Part shown: piece by piece, positions 63,608 to 64,000 of the stretch
Position numbering within the stretch: the stretch's first letter is position 1
Layout: the number at the start of each line of letters is the position of its first letter
From: Symbiodinium natans
Lineage: Eukaryota > Sar > Dinophyceae > Suessiales > Symbiodiniaceae
NCBI GenBank assembly: GCA_905221605.1
Contig: CAJNDS010002458.1
Span: 62,001-126,000, forward strand
Length of the DNA: 64,000 nt
Direction: 5' to 3'
Notes under the pieces: model-generated
Seen by the model: the letters and a program-made list of their open reading frames with translations, nothing else
Database searches by the model: none
What the model was told of the DNA's origin: nothing
Made by a program: the position numbers and the translations under genes

Positions 63608-64000
63608 GCATTTTGGGGTTGAGGGTTTGGGGTTTGGGGTTCAGGGTTTAGGGTTTGGGGTTTCGGGTTTAGGGTTTGGGGTTTAGGGTTTGGGGAGGTT
63701 TGTGGTGCGGTTTAGTGTTTAATTCAGGTTTGGGTTGGGTACGGTTGAGGGTTGAGGGTTAAGGGTTTGGGTTTAGGCTGTAAGCTTGAGGCTTGCAGGG
63801 ATTGCTGCCTAATTTGCAGCGGGTCCTTAAGGCAGGAGTGCCCTAAAAACACGCGACCTAAACCAAAACCCCACAGTGCTTTTGGGTTCAAGGTTTGTCT
63901 CAGTATTTAAGGGGCCAAACTAAGGGACCATTGTAGCTACCCTGAGGCCCTAGCAGCTCCTAGGGCTCAGGGACTCATTTCTGGGCTTTGGAGTACTATA
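63608..64000 (+). other. End of window: G-rich repeats and palindrome fragments
   Basis: TTTGGGG/TTTAGGG/TTTCGGG units (63616-63775), a partial family E element (63894-63945) and the left end of a family F element (63987-64000) cut by the window edge. No exon seen. Confidence 0.6.

Noticed and set aside
1-64000. The window as a true telomere or subtelomere end
   Set aside because: The telomere-type tracts are short, in both orientations, and placed regularly between exons of a conserved gene along the whole window.

Overview
This window looks like nuclear DNA of a dinoflagellate (alveolate). It has no long reading frames. Coding sequence appears only as short islands of about 20-100 nt, separated by introns of hundreds to thousands of bases. 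By hand parsing, nearly all introns end in AG followed by G on the exon side, and most begin with GC, with GT and GA as minorities. That splice-site mix is a known dinoflagellate trait. The plant/alveolate telomere motif TTTAGGG/CCCTAAA fills the introns. A chromerid or another alveolate is not excluded.

The one gene I can identify is on the + strand: SMC4, the condensin ATPase subunit. A probable initiator ATG lies at 18127, just after an AG that could accept a trans-spliced leader. Acidic and Ala/Pro/Glu-rich microexons follow (18.1-22.7 kb), then the ATPase N-terminal head (23.3-34.8 kb) with the PRLMI-like segment, NFKSYGG, GPFHKSFSS, a Walker A motif split over two exons, LDHNRFLILQGEVEQISLMKPKA and LLEYLEE. 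Coiled-coil exons run to 47.9 kb (FKEFERQ|DVKYTED matches plant SMC4). Further helix-forming exons at 61.1 and 63.5 kb suggest the gene continues. No hinge, LSGGE signature or Walker B was found, so the 3' half is presumably beyond the window. The recognised part gives roughly 450 residues spread over about 30 kb.

From 1 to about 16.5 kb there is another run of short + strand exon candidates with the same splice grammar, but I cannot name the gene or genes. From 48 to 63 kb a few exon-like islands (53.1, 58.0, 60.6, 62.7 kb) do not match SMC4. They may be unrecognised SMC4 coiled coil, nested genes or chance.

The most striking feature is architecture. Most recognised exons are bracketed the same way: a C-rich (CCCTAAA)n tract upstream and a G-rich (TTTAGGG)n tract downstream. 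Each intron therefore carries complementary telomere-type repeats at its two ends, which could pair in the pre-mRNA and bring the splice sites together. In several places a telomere-repeat tract is flanked by a near-perfect duplication of exon-edge sequence (34.8, 44.95, 47.2 and 58.1 kb), and one sits inside a palindromic element with a short target duplication (56.5 kb). This suggests that the tracts arrive by insertion and that the duplication can preserve a usable splice site. The introns also carry at least twelve families of short (70-170 bp) palindromic elements resembling MITEs or introners, long homopolymers (73 G), microsatellites, minisatellites and one very AT-rich island at 61.7-62.4 kb.

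All exon limits are hand-parsed from motif and phase and need transcript support. I saw no rRNA or CRISPR array; no tRNA scan was possible.
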